This document shows positions 6,346 to 11,954 of a stretch of DNA of 11,954 bases, one piece after another. This DNA comes from JBFELO01 sp041552055 (lineage in GTDB: Bacteria; Acidobacteriota; Thermoanaerobaculia; Thermoanaerobaculales; Sulfomarinibacteraceae): contig JBFELO010000136.1 of the NCBI GenBank assembly GCA_041552055.1, forward strand, positions 1 through 11,954, in the 5' to 3' direction. Each line of letters opens with the position of its first letter. Within the stretch, counting starts at the first letter, position 1. The notes under the pieces were generated by a model. The model saw only the letters and a list, made by a program, of their open reading frames with translations, was not told the DNA's origin and ran no database searches. Both the position numbers and the translations under genes were made by a program.

Positions 6346-7737
6346 ATGCTGGCTCGAATAGAACATCTCTGGGCTGAGACGTTCAAACGATGGCTACCGG
6401 ACCCGTTCGTCTTCGCCATCTTGCTCACGATCGTGACTGCATCGACAGCCGTGGCGAGGGTGCGGGCGAGCCCAGCCGACGTCGTTTCAGCGTGGTACGA
6501 AGGCTTCTGGATGCTCCTCGAGTTCGGCATGCAGATGGTCCTGATCCTCGTCACAGGCTATGCCATAGCCCTATCGACGCCGGTGACCCGTCTCATCGAC
6601 AGACTTGCCGGAAAGCTTTCCCAATCCGGACTCGTGTACGTGGGGATCGTGCTGGTAGGCGGACTGCTGGTTCTCGTCAGCTGGGGCTGGCTCGTGCTGA
6701 CGGCAGTTTTCGGTCGCGAGTTGGCGAGCCGGGTTCGCGGCCTCAACTATCCCTACCTCGTCGCGTGTCTCTACCTGTCGCATTTGACGTGGGTGCTCGG
6801 ACTGTCGAGCTCGATTCCCCTGCTCCTCAATACACCGGGCAACTTCCTGGTCGAGGAGGGTCTTTTGCCAACAACCATCCCTGTGAGCGACACCCTGGGA
6901 AGCCCACTCAACCTCGCGGTCATAACCGTTTTCCTAGTCCTATCCCCGGCGCTGATGTGGTTCATCCGGCCCAGGGGCGAGGTCATTGATCTCGATGAGC
7001 TCCGCAGCGACCGAGGAATCGCACGTCAGACGACGGTCGCCGAGGAAGCTGACTCCATGCGCCTTCCCGGTCGAGTTCCCTCCAACCGGTTCAACACGAG
7101 CGCCGTTCTGCAGACGGTGATGTTAACCATGGGGCTCCTCTATGTGGTCCTCCACTTCGCCAGGAACGGCTTCGACATTAACCTCAACATCATGATCTTC
7201 ATGTTCCTGATGCTCGGTCTCCTGCTGCACCGCACACCGATCCGCTACGTTGTGGCCATGGGCCGTGCCTGCTCGAATATCTCTGGGATCGTCTTCCAGT
7301 ACCCGTTCTACGCCGGGACCATGGGCATCATGATATCCACCGGCCTGGCCAAGGCACTTGCCGCGTGGATGGCGGCCCACGTGAATCTCGAGACATTGCC
7401 GCTTGCCGCCTACTCTCTCGGCGGAGCCGTGAACTTCGCCATCCCGTCAGCCGGAGGCGAGTGGGCCGTGCTCGGCCCGCCCCTCGTCGAAGCCGTTCGC
7501 GAACTCGCAGGGCCTCTCGGCGCGGGCGGACTGAACCGTCAGGTGGCGCGGGTCGCGATGTCCGTGGCCTACGGCGAAACACTCACGAACCTCCTGCAGC
7601 CCTTCTTCTTGCTGATCGTCCTTCCGGTGATGGGCGCCGGAGTCAGGATTCAGGCACGAGATCTCATGGGTTACTTTTTCCTGCCCTTCGTCGTGCTCTT
7701 CACCGTGATCGGGCTACTGGTGTGGTTCGTTCCGTGA
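6346..7737 (+). CDS. atoE: Short-chain fatty acid transporter, AtoE family
   Basis: This is a 463-residue polytopic inner-membrane protein of the AtoE/short-chain fatty acid transporter family (usually about 440-470 residues). It is expected to carry acetoacetate, butyrate or similar acids. It opens with a cytoplasmic amphipathic stretch and FKRWLPDPFVFAILLT, as is usual in this family. Further family-like segments are ISWGW-type helix LVLVSWGWLVLTAVFGREL, the loop LLNTPGNFLVEEGL, FQYPFYAGTMGIMISTGLA, and the well-conserved AVNFAIPSAGGEWAVLGPPLVEA. Around ten or more hydrophobic helices are visible. A GAGAGG ribosome binding site six bases before the ATG supports the start. No atoDAB or thiolase gene is adjacent, so the substrate cannot be fixed from context; the acyl-CoA dehydrogenase lies 4 kb away beyond other operons. 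Third-position GC looks lower than in the neighbouring kinase gene, which may hint at a different origin. Confidence 0.9.
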   Translation: MLARIEHLWAETFKRWLPDPFVFAILLTIVTASTAVARVRASPADVVSAWYEGFWMLLEFGMQMVLILVTGYAIALSTPVTRLIDRLAGKLSQSGLVYVGIVLVGGLLVLVSWGWLVLTAVFGRELASRVRGLNYPYLVACLYLSHLTWVLGLSSSIPLLLNTPGNFLVEEGLLPTTIPVSDTLGSPLNLAVITVFLVLSPALMWFIRPRGEVIDLDELRSDRGIARQTTVAEEADSMRLPGRVPSNRFNTSAVLQTVMLTMGLLYVVLHFARNGFDINLNIMIFMFLMLGLLLHRTPIRYVVAMGRACSNISGIVFQYPFYAGTMGIMISTGLAKALAAWMAAHVNLETLPLAAYSLGGAVNFAIPSAGGEWAVLGPPLVEAVRELAGPLGAGGLNRQVARVAMSVAYGETLTNLLQPFFLLIVLPVMGAGVRIQARDLMGYFFLPFVVLFTVIGLLVWFVP

Positions 7738-7856
7738 TCGAGCTGGGACAGAATTCGGCTGGCGGTTGGCCGGGTTCCAGCTTTGCCGCGCTTCGCCTTT
7801 GGCGACGTGATTGCGTATTCGTGTTTCCAGTGGCAGACGAACGTTGGTGGGTGAAT

Positions 7857-7890
7857 GCCCGGCTTCGCTTCTTCGCGGCTACGCCGTGGC
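7857..7890. repeat. Degenerate palindromic repeat, copy 1
   Basis: It starts GCCCGGCTTCGCTT and ends GCTACGCCGTGGC. The two ends are imperfect inverted complements, so the unit can fold as a REP-like hairpin. This copy has a 7-base middle longer by four than copy 3. Confidence 0.65.
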
Positions 7891-7924
7891 GCGTTCAAAT
7901 CGGTCGCCGGCCGAGTTACAGGGT

Positions 7925-7956
7925 GCCCGGTCTCGCTCTACGAGCTACGCCGTGGC
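7925..7956. repeat. Degenerate palindromic repeat, copy 2
   Basis: It shares the exact 13-base end GCTACGCCGTGGC with the other two copies. Its left arm GCCCGGTCTCGCTCT has diverged by a few bases. It lies 68 bases after the start of copy 1. Confidence 0.6.
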
Positions 7957-7974
7957 TTGGCTGGCCAGGGCGGA

Positions 7975-8067
7975 GTTCTCAACCCCTCATGACGGTTTGG
8001 AGTACGCCCGGCTTCGCTTTCAGCTACGCCGTGGCAGTCTTCGTTCCCTACCCCGGGGGTTGAGAAC
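7975..8067. repeat. 12-bp inverted repeat bracketing repeat copy 3
   Basis: GTTCTCAACCCC (7975-7986) and its exact reverse complement GGGGTTGAGAAC (8056-8067) enclose copy 3. The right arm is also part of the loop and stem of the hairpin beside the tRNA, so two alternative folds compete for the same bases. Confidence 0.6.
8006..8035. repeat. Degenerate palindromic repeat, copy 3
   Basis: It has the exact left arm (GCCCGGCTTCGCTT) and right arm (GCTACGCCGTGGC) of copy 1 with a shorter middle. It abuts the long hairpin that follows the tRNA-Glu gene. Confidence 0.65.
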
Positions 8068-8075
8068 GAAGACTG
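8035..8075 (-). terminator. Long hairpin at the 3' end of tRNA-Glu
   Basis: CAGTCTTCGTTC (8035-8046) and GAACGAAGACTG (8064-8075) form a perfect 12-bp stem; the 17-base loop includes CCCC/GGGG that can pair further. On the minus strand the stem begins within the encoded CCA of the tRNA, right where transcription should end or processing should occur. No U tract follows, so it may be a processing or stability structure rather than an intrinsic terminator. Confidence 0.5.
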
Positions 8076-8151
8076 GTGACCCCAACGGGATTTGAACCCG
8101 TGTTGCCGGCGTGAAAGGCCGGTGTCCTAGACCTGGCTAGACGATGGGGTC
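8074..8151 (-). tRNA. tRNA-Glu (anticodon UUC), CCA encoded
   Basis: On the minus strand the sequence folds as a full cloverleaf. It has a 7-bp acceptor stem GACCCCA/TGGGGTC and a D arm with GTCTAG ... CTAGGAC. The anticodon stem is CCGGC/GCCGG with loop CTTTCAC, giving anticodon TTC. The T arm is ACGGG-TTCAAAT-CCCGT. The discriminator base is A (position 8077), followed by genomically encoded CCA (8074-8076). The tRNA body without CCA is 75 bases. The CTTTCAC loop and GTCTAG D arm are characteristic of bacterial tRNA-Glu. It decodes GAA and GAG. Confidence 0.96.
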
Positions 8152-8176
8152 ACTCGAACTCAGTGTCATGGATCGT

Positions 8177-8200
8177 GCGCAGGGCTGCAAGCCCTTGCGC
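8177..8200 (-). other. Hairpin in the tRNA-Glu leader
   Basis: GCGCA-GGGCT-GCA-AGCCC-T-TGCGC forms a 10-bp stem with one bulged base and a three-base loop. It sits between the predicted -10 element and the tRNA 5' end, so it would be in the precursor removed by RNase P. Confidence 0.45.
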
Positions 8201-8209
8201 GGAGCGCAC

Positions 8210-8238
8210 ATCGTACAACACAATCGACCGCTGGTGAA
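8210..8238 (-). promoter_or_regulatory. Predicted sigma-70 promoter for tRNA-Glu
   Basis: On the minus strand TTCACC (8233-8238) and TACGAT (8210-8215) are separated by 17 bases. They match the -35 and -10 consensus at four of six positions each. Transcription would start near 8203 and give a leader of about 50 bases before the tRNA. Confidence 0.5.
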
Positions 8239-8313
8239 GTCCAAGTGTAGGCAGGCGCGTTGATTCCACGGCATTCTGAGATAGCATGTCGCGAGGCTGG
8301 AAGGGCTGAGGTG

Positions 8314-8532
8314 ATGAGCGAGGATGCTTCTGAGGATCGTGGTCGCTGCGAGTGCTGCCGCTACTGGCACCGCCTCGACACCAACCCGGGCCAGGGTGAG
8401 TGCCGTCGTCACGCTCCGTCGCCCGAGGCGTTCGAGAGCATCCACATGATGGCCGCGTGGCCGGTCAGCAATGGCGACGACTGGTGTGGCGAGTTCCAGG
8501 GCAACAAGGCGGAGAGTCCGGGCCGTCTGTAG
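8314..8532 (+). CDS. Small cysteine-motif protein, possible metal binder
   Basis: This is a 72-residue soluble protein with cysteines at 12, 14, 15, 30 and 58 in the pattern RCECCRYW ... GECRRHAPSPE ... AWPVSNGDDWCGEF. The combination of a CxxC (12 and 15), C30 followed by RRHAP, and WP...DDWCGEF resembles a widespread family of short uncharacterised bacterial proteins. These look like zinc- or iron-sulphur-binding modules, with the four conserved cysteines as ligands. That function is inference. The ATG at 8314 starts the conserved part closely; an AAGG/GAGG stretch precedes it, although spacing is not ideal, and a GTG one codon upstream is an alternative. The gene is divergent from tRNA-Glu and convergent with the PnuC-family gene 45 bases downstream, so it appears to be a single-gene unit. 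Confidence 0.72.
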   Translation: MSEDASEDRGRCECCRYWHRLDTNPGQGECRRHAPSPEAFESIHMMAAWPVSNGDDWCGEFQGNKAESPGRL

Positions 8533-8577
8533 CAACCCACACCACGAAACGAACATCTCGCACCCGTCGTGTCTGGC

Positions 8578-9165
8578 TCACTCTTCGAGCGGAGTGTCGA
8601 TCGCGCGGGTGTCTGCCATTGACCGACGCCACGCCACGAGGCCCAGCACCGCGAGGTAGAGGAACACGGCGTACAGCCCAGCCGTCAGGAAGAGTCCCTT
8701 GTAGAGAAACATCCCGACGTAGAAGACGTCCACCGCCAGCCACACCAGCCACGCCTCGAGCAGTTTCCTGGTCTGCATCCACTGGGCGATGATGCTGAAC
8801 GAGCTCAGGGTCGAGTCCATGAACGGCAGCGAGGCATCGGTGAACCGGTGCAACGTGAGCCCGAGGAGAAATCCGGCAACCGCACCGAGCAGCAACAAGG
8901 AGAAGCGGGTCGGCCACGCCGCAAGCGAGACCCGCAGCTTGCCGTGATCCTCGGCGCCGTGCAGCCACGCCCACCAGCCGTACGCGGCGAGGGCGAAGTA
9001 GATGCCCTGCAGGCCCATGTCGGCGTACAGCCTGGCCCGGTAGAACACGACCGCGTACAGGGTCACGCTGACCATCGCGAGTGGCCAGCACCAGATGATC
9101 TGACGAACCGTCAGGTAGACGGCGGCCACGGTCACGACCACGGCGACGAGCTCGAGGGCAGTCAT
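8578..9165 (-). CDS. pnuT: PnuC-family permease, probably thiamine (PnuT-like)
   Basis: This is a 195-residue inner-membrane protein with about seven hydrophobic helices, the normal size for the PnuC family. The C-terminal signature is AQWMQTRKLLEAWLVWLAVDVFYVGMFLYKGLFLTAGLYAVFL, including the W-x-x-W motif, then LGLVAWRRS. An earlier GIYFALAAYGWWAWLHG segment fits the family's aromatic substrate site. PnuC proteins are facilitators for vitamin precursors that are trapped by phosphorylation inside the cell. Classical members take nicotinamide riboside, and PnuT members take thiamine. The gene lies 34 bases after the TonB receptor gene in an operon headed by a TPP riboswitch, which favours thiamine. 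The start ATG has no clear ribosome binding site at normal distance, so translation may depend on coupling to the receptor gene. The family is certain; the substrate is inferred from regulation. Confidence 0.85.
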   Translation of the reverse strand: MTALELVAVVVTVAAVYLTVRQIIWCWPLAMVSVTLYAVVFYRARLYADMGLQGIYFALAAYGWWAWLHGAEDHGKLRVSLAAWPTRFSLLLLGAVAGFLLGLTLHRFTDASLPFMDSTLSSFSIIAQWMQTRKLLEAWLVWLAVDVFYVGMFLYKGLFLTAGLYAVFLYLAVLGLVAWRRSMADTRAIDTPLEE

Positions 9166-9199
9166 CGCCGACGAGGGTACATCGGCGCCGGGATCGTCC

Positions 9200-11575
9200 T
9201 CACAGACTGAAGTCCAGCGTCACGATGAAGTTCCTGTTGGCGAGTGGGTAGTAGTACGGGATCCCGTCGAGGGTTTCCCCACCGCTCTCGCTCCTGGTGA
9301 TGAACTGCCAGCTGTAGCCACCGGGGTACTGGTCCGCGGTGTCGAGCAAATTCGTCACGTACAGCGTGACCGTCGGCAAGGCCGCGGACAACCAGCGGCC
9401 GAGGTCCAGAGATGCCCGCAAATCGAGGTTGAAGTACGCCGGCGCGCGCAGGTCGTCGTCACCGGTGTTGTCGAGGTACGACGAGCCGACGTACCGCCCG
9501 GTCAACGACACGCTCACGTTCTCCGGTGCCCACTCGACACCCTGGTTGATGATCACCTCGGGCGTGAGCAGCGGCGGAACGTCGTACGACGGGATCGGCT
9601 CGCTTCCGATCCAATTCCACTGCTCATCGAAGACGTCGACGTACTGGGTCCACTCGCTGATGCGGTTGCGGCTCAGCGTCGAGCTGTTGGTGACCGCCCA
9701 GTTTCGACCCAGCAGCCAGCGCAGGTCGATCTCGAAGCCGCGGCGGAACGACTGCTCGACGTTGCGCCGCAGCGGCAGGCCAATATCGGAAAGCTCGCCG
9801 GTGAGCGCGACCTCATTGTCGAACTCCATCGCGTACAGGCTCGCCTGCAGCGCGAGCTTCGGAGCGTTGTAGTTCACGCCCAGCTCGAAATCGACTACCT
9901 CCTCCGGTTGTACGGCTTCCAGATCGTGGGGCACGGTGGCGTTGTCCTCACCCGCAAGCATGTCCAGGCGCGTCGGCTCACGCTGCGCCCTGCCGATCGA
10001 GGCGTAGCAGCTGAGCCGAGGCGAGACGAACCGCCGCACACCGACCTTCGGATCGAAGAAGGTCCAGTCGACCGAACCGAGATCGAGGTCTCCGTCGTAC
10101 TCGAACTCGGCCCACCGCAGCTGGGCATCACCGAAGAGCAGCCACTCGCCGAGCCGGTACTCGATCTTTCCAAATACGTTGGCGGTCTTCTTGAAGCCGG
10201 TGTTCCGATAGATCCGGAGGTCGTCCACGTGGAGTGTGTGATCGCCGCGAAAATCGTTGTAGTGAGCGCCGACGGTCGCGGACATTCGATCGGTACTCGT
10301 GCTCGCGCTCACCGTGGAACCGATGAAGTACTGGTCGATGCCGAAGTCGAGCAGGTCGTCCTTCGCCACCGCGTCGTCCCACAGCCGGAACCATCCGGCG
10401 GCCCCGTTGTAGTAGATCGAGGCGATCAGCACGGTGTCGTCGCCCACCGCACGGGTGTACTGGAGCTGGGCGAAGTCCTGACCGAAGTCGTCGCGCTCCT
10501 GCTCGTCGAGGGGGTTGTACCGCGGGTTCTCCCGCAAGGTGTCGGGATCGACCGCGAGAAACGCGAGCTGGGTCTTCTCGTCCCCAGAGAACGACACGAA
10601 CCTCAACGTCGATTTCTGCCCGCGCCACTCTCCGTTCAGGAACAGCGTCAGGTGTTCGGTCCCCGAGTTCTCCCGGTAGCCATCGGTGCGGGCGTAGGAA
10701 ACCCGTCCTCCGACGGCGAAGGCGTCAGCGATCGTGCCTGTCTGGTAGGCCGCGGAGGCACGCAGCGTGTCGTAGGAGCCGAAACCGAGCCGCGCCTCTG
10801 CCTGACTGGATTGGGACAACGGAACGCTGGCGAAGTTGACCGAACCTCCGAACGACGGCGATCCCACGGTGGAGGTCCCGACGCCTCGCTGGATCTGGAT
10901 GCTGTCGACGACACTCGTGAAGTCGTGAAAGTTGTTGAAGTAGACCGCGTGCTCCGCCGGATCGTTGAGCGGCGCGCCGTCGAAGGTCATGTTGATCCGG
11001 GTCTGCTGGATTCCGCGCATGCTCAGGTAGGAGTAGTTGGCGCCGATCCCGGAGTCCGAATACCACGTCACGGACGGCGTGTACTGCAGCAGCTCCGGAA
11101 CATCCTGGCCGTAGCTCAGATCCTCGATCTGACGGCGGCCGAGGTTCGTCTTCGTCACCGGGGACTCCTCACCCGCACGAATTGCGGTGACCGTGATGGA
11201 CTCGGACACCGACATGGTTGGTGACAGCTCGATTCGGAGCCCGGGCAGAGCTCCTTCGACCGTCAATTCTTGACGAGCAGGCCGAAACGCCGGATGGCGC
11301 GCCTCGATCACCCGCCTGCCGGCGGCAAGGTCCAGATCGAACTTTCCGTCCGCGCCGGTCACTGCGACGGCCACACCGTCGACCGCGATCTCCGCCCCCT
11401 CCACAGGCGCGCCGGTGCGATCGGTCACTGTGCCGTTGACCGAGAAACTCGGCGGGTTCACACCGGCGATCGCGGCGACCGCGATCAACCAACACACGAG
11501 GACCGACATGACCGTGACCCCGAGACGGCCTCGACGTCGGCGGCCGCGGAGATCTACCGCGCGAGTCACTGACAT
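9200..11575 (-). CDS. TonB-dependent outer-membrane receptor, TPP-regulated, probably for thiamine
   Basis: This is a 791-residue receptor that would import a ligand across the outer membrane using TonB-ExbBD energy. The N-terminus has an Arg-rich head and a hydrophobic stretch (about 18-38), acting as a signal peptide. A carboxypeptidase-regulatory-like beta domain (about 44-125, SVNGTVTDRTGAPVEGAEIAV) follows. Then comes SESITVTA, a TonB-box-like segment, and the plug (about 140-260), with QDVPELLQYTPSV, LSMRGIQQTRINMTFDGAPLND and IQRGVGTSTVGSPSFGGSVNF. The rest is a 22-strand-type barrel ending NFIVTLDFSL. The ATG at 11575 has GGAGG six bases ahead. An upstream in-frame start at 11605 is poorly placed. 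The TPP riboswitch in the leader and the PnuC-family gene behind it point to thiamine or a phosphorylated or precursor form. The receptor type is certain; the ligand is inferred. Confidence 0.93.
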   Translation of the reverse strand: MSVTRAVDLRGRRRRGRLGVTVMSVLVCWLIAVAAIAGVNPPSFSVNGTVTDRTGAPVEGAEIAVDGVAVAVTGADGKFDLDLAAGRRVIEARHPAFRPARQELTVEGALPGLRIELSPTMSVSESITVTAIRAGEESPVTKTNLGRRQIEDLSYGQDVPELLQYTPSVTWYSDSGIGANYSYLSMRGIQQTRINMTFDGAPLNDPAEHAVYFNNFHDFTSVVDSIQIQRGVGTSTVGSPSFGGSVNFASVPLSQSSQAEARLGFGSYDTLRASAAYQTGTIADAFAVGGRVSYARTDGYRENSGTEHLTLFLNGEWRGQKSTLRFVSFSGDEKTQLAFLAVDPDTLRENPRYNPLDEQERDDFGQDFAQLQYTRAVGDDTVLIASIYYNGAAGWFRLWDDAVAKDDLLDFGIDQYFIGSTVSASTSTDRMSATVGAHYNDFRGDHTLHVDDLRIYRNTGFKKTANVFGKIEYRLGEWLLFGDAQLRWAEFEYDGDLDLGSVDWTFFDPKVGVRRFVSPRLSCYASIGRAQREPTRLDMLAGEDNATVPHDLEAVQPEEVVDFELGVNYNAPKLALQASLYAMEFDNEVALTGELSDIGLPLRRNVEQSFRRGFEIDLRWLLGRNWAVTNSSTLSRNRISEWTQYVDVFDEQWNWIGSEPIPSYDVPPLLTPEVIINQGVEWAPENVSVSLTGRYVGSSYLDNTGDDDLRAPAYFNLDLRASLDLGRWLSAALPTVTLYVTNLLDTADQYPGGYSWQFITRSESGGETLDGIPYYYPLANRNFIVTLDFSL

Positions 11576-11578
11576 CCT

Positions 11579-11646
11579 CGACCTCCCCCCGCCAAGGGGT
11601 GACAACGGATCGAGATCTTCTGTGGTCCAGAACTGCTCGGGGGTCG
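11579..11646 (-). promoter_or_regulatory. Possible expression platform masking the ribosome binding site
   Basis: On the minus strand a CGACCCCCG segment (11638-11646) is complementary, with a small bulge, to the CGGGGGGAGGTCG segment (11579-11591) that holds the GGAGG of the receptor gene. A local CCCC-TTGGC-GGGG hairpin (11587-11599) also touches it. Either could hide the site when the aptamer binds TPP, implying control of translation. No intrinsic terminator with a U tract is seen. Confidence 0.4.
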
Positions 11647-11654
11647 CTGGTGCC

Positions 11655-11728
11655 GTTCCCTACGCCGGTATGATCCGGATCAGGTTCCAGGGTTTGATCT
11701 CAGGCCGTCGGGCCACCCCTAGGCGAAC
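11655..11728 (-). promoter_or_regulatory. TPP riboswitch (THI element)
   Basis: On the minus strand the conserved aptamer core is present in order. GGGGTG is followed by a GGCC/GGCC stem, CTGAGAT (11697-11703), and then AACCTGATCCGGAT (containing ACCTGATC at 11678-11685). CCGGCGTAGGGAA closes it. A P1 stem can form from GTTC-G-CCTA and TAGG-GAAC. CTGAGAT binds the pyrimidine ring and the CCGG..CCGGCG arm reads the pyrophosphate in known TPP riboswitches. It lies 80 bases before the TonB receptor start codon, so TPP should repress the receptor and permease genes. Confidence 0.95.
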
Positions 11729-11739
11729 TGACGATGACA

Positions 11740-11768
11740 ATTGTGCGCCCAGGAGGGCGTCACGTCAA
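11740..11768 (-). promoter_or_regulatory. Predicted sigma-70 promoter of the thiamine uptake operon
   Basis: On the minus strand TTGACG (11763-11768, five of six to consensus) and CACAAT (11740-11745, four of six) are 17 bases apart. Transcription would start near 11733, about five bases before the first P1 base of the riboswitch, which is the spacing expected for this class. Confidence 0.65.
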
Positions 11769-11825
11769 GGCACAATCACCCGTGGACGCCGTTCCACACA
11801 AGCCGGCGAGCCGGAAGAGGATCGA

Positions 11826-11954
11826 TCAGGGCGGGGTGCGACCGGAATCGAGCTCTTCTCTGGCGGCCGGCGAATCCGGCGCGCTCGCCCGCCGGTCGTG
11901 CGTCCGCAGAAGACGCGGGCTCATGATCAGCGCCGCGCCGTAGAACACGAACGC
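11826..11954 (-). CDS. C-terminal end of a probable membrane protein (partial)
   Basis: Only the last 42 residues lie in the window; the gene continues past the right edge. The visible part begins AFVFYGAALIMSPRLLRTHD, like the end of a last transmembrane helix with a positively charged cytoplasmic boundary. A polar, disordered-looking tail rich in Arg, Ser, Glu and Pro runs from there to a TGA stop. Third positions are strongly G/C, as in real genes here. It lies upstream of the TPP-regulated operon on the same strand, but a promoter and riboswitch intervene, so it is a separate unit. The family cannot be named from this fragment. Confidence 0.45.
   Translation of the reverse strand, partial: AFVFYGAALIMSPRLLRTHDRRASAPDSPAAREELDSGRTPP

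Larger units (their letters stand above)
7738..8034. other. Non-coding region carrying palindromic repeats
   Basis: The stretch between the transporter and the tRNA-Glu hairpin holds no credible gene. It contains the three repeat copies listed separately, plus GGCTGGC/TTGGCCGG-like fragments that look like decayed repeats. Reading frames through it give repetitive Arg/Ala/Pro-rich peptides of the kind that palindromic repeats produce. Confidence 0.6.

Noticed and set aside
7857..8035. CRISPR array
   Set aside because: There are only three units with diverged arms, unequal unit length and unequal spacing, and no cas genes nearby. The unit is itself a palindrome typical of REP-like elements.
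7365..8063. A plus-strand open frame crossing the end of the transporter gene and the repeat cluster
   Set aside because: Most of it is a shifted frame of the transporter, and the rest is the translated palindromic repeats giving repetitive Arg/Ala/Pro peptides.
8077..8151. Integration site with an integrated element at tRNA-Glu
   Set aside because: The tRNA 3' end is a common attachment site, but I find no integrase, no repeated tRNA end fragment and no phage or island gene in the window.
8137..8556. A 139-residue minus-strand frame opposite the cysteine-motif protein
   Set aside because: It overlaps the tRNA-Glu gene and its promoter and shows no domain; the plus-strand frame has the conserved cysteine pattern.
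9908..11224. A 438-residue plus-strand open frame opposite the TonB receptor
   Set aside because: It is a codon-position shadow of the receptor with no recognisable motif and no upstream ribosome binding site.
11734..11943. A plus-strand 69-residue frame at the right edge
   Set aside because: It starts inside the predicted promoter of the minus-strand operon, lacks a ribosome binding site, and lies opposite the better-supported partial membrane protein.

Overview
The window is high-GC DNA with dense coding on both strands. It comes from a Gram-negative bacterium, because it carries a TonB-dependent outer-membrane receptor and secreted envelope proteins. A GC-rich genome, a receptor with an N-terminal carboxypeptidase-regulatory-like domain, and a high-GC3 OmpR-type two-component pair together point most readily to an Acidobacteriota-like lineage. 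This is an inference from style, not from a marker gene.

Layout from left to right. (1) 40-2548, plus strand: a stand-alone LON substrate-binding-domain protein, then an AidB-like acyl-CoA dehydrogenase. (2) 2571-3347, minus strand: a 71-residue single-pass membrane protein and a secreted PDZ-domain protein, separated by a strong hairpin that looks like the PDZ gene's terminator. (3) 3637-6019, plus strand: a membrane histidine kinase and an OmpR/PhoB-type response regulator one base apart. They diverge from the PDZ gene across a roughly 290-base intergenic region holding inverted repeats. (4) 6346-7737, plus strand: a short-chain fatty acid transporter of the AtoE family. (5) 7738-8240: non-coding DNA with three copies of a degenerate palindromic repeat, a long hairpin, and a minus-strand tRNA-Glu(UUC) with encoded CCA and a plausible promoter. 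(6) 8314-8532, plus strand: a small four-cysteine-motif protein. (7) 11768 down to 8578, minus strand: a promoter, a TPP riboswitch, a 791-residue TonB-dependent receptor and a PnuC-family permease. (8) 11826-11954, minus strand: the C-terminal tail of a probable membrane protein cut by the window edge.

The clearest functional unit is the last operon. A TPP (THI-box) aptamer sits directly ahead of the outer-membrane receptor, and the PnuC-family inner-membrane permease follows 34 bases later. This arrangement argues that the cargo is thiamine rather than nicotinamide riboside, so the permease is better read as PnuT-like. The receptor would bring thiamine across the outer membrane, the permease would let it into the cytoplasm, and TPP made inside would shut the operon off. 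The two-component pair and its divergent PDZ partner form a second plausible module, perhaps for envelope sensing, but its signal is unknown.

I found no CRISPR array, insertion sequence, phage gene or recognisable defence system. The most unusual non-coding structure is the palindromic repeat cluster and hairpin abutting the tRNA-Glu 3' end.
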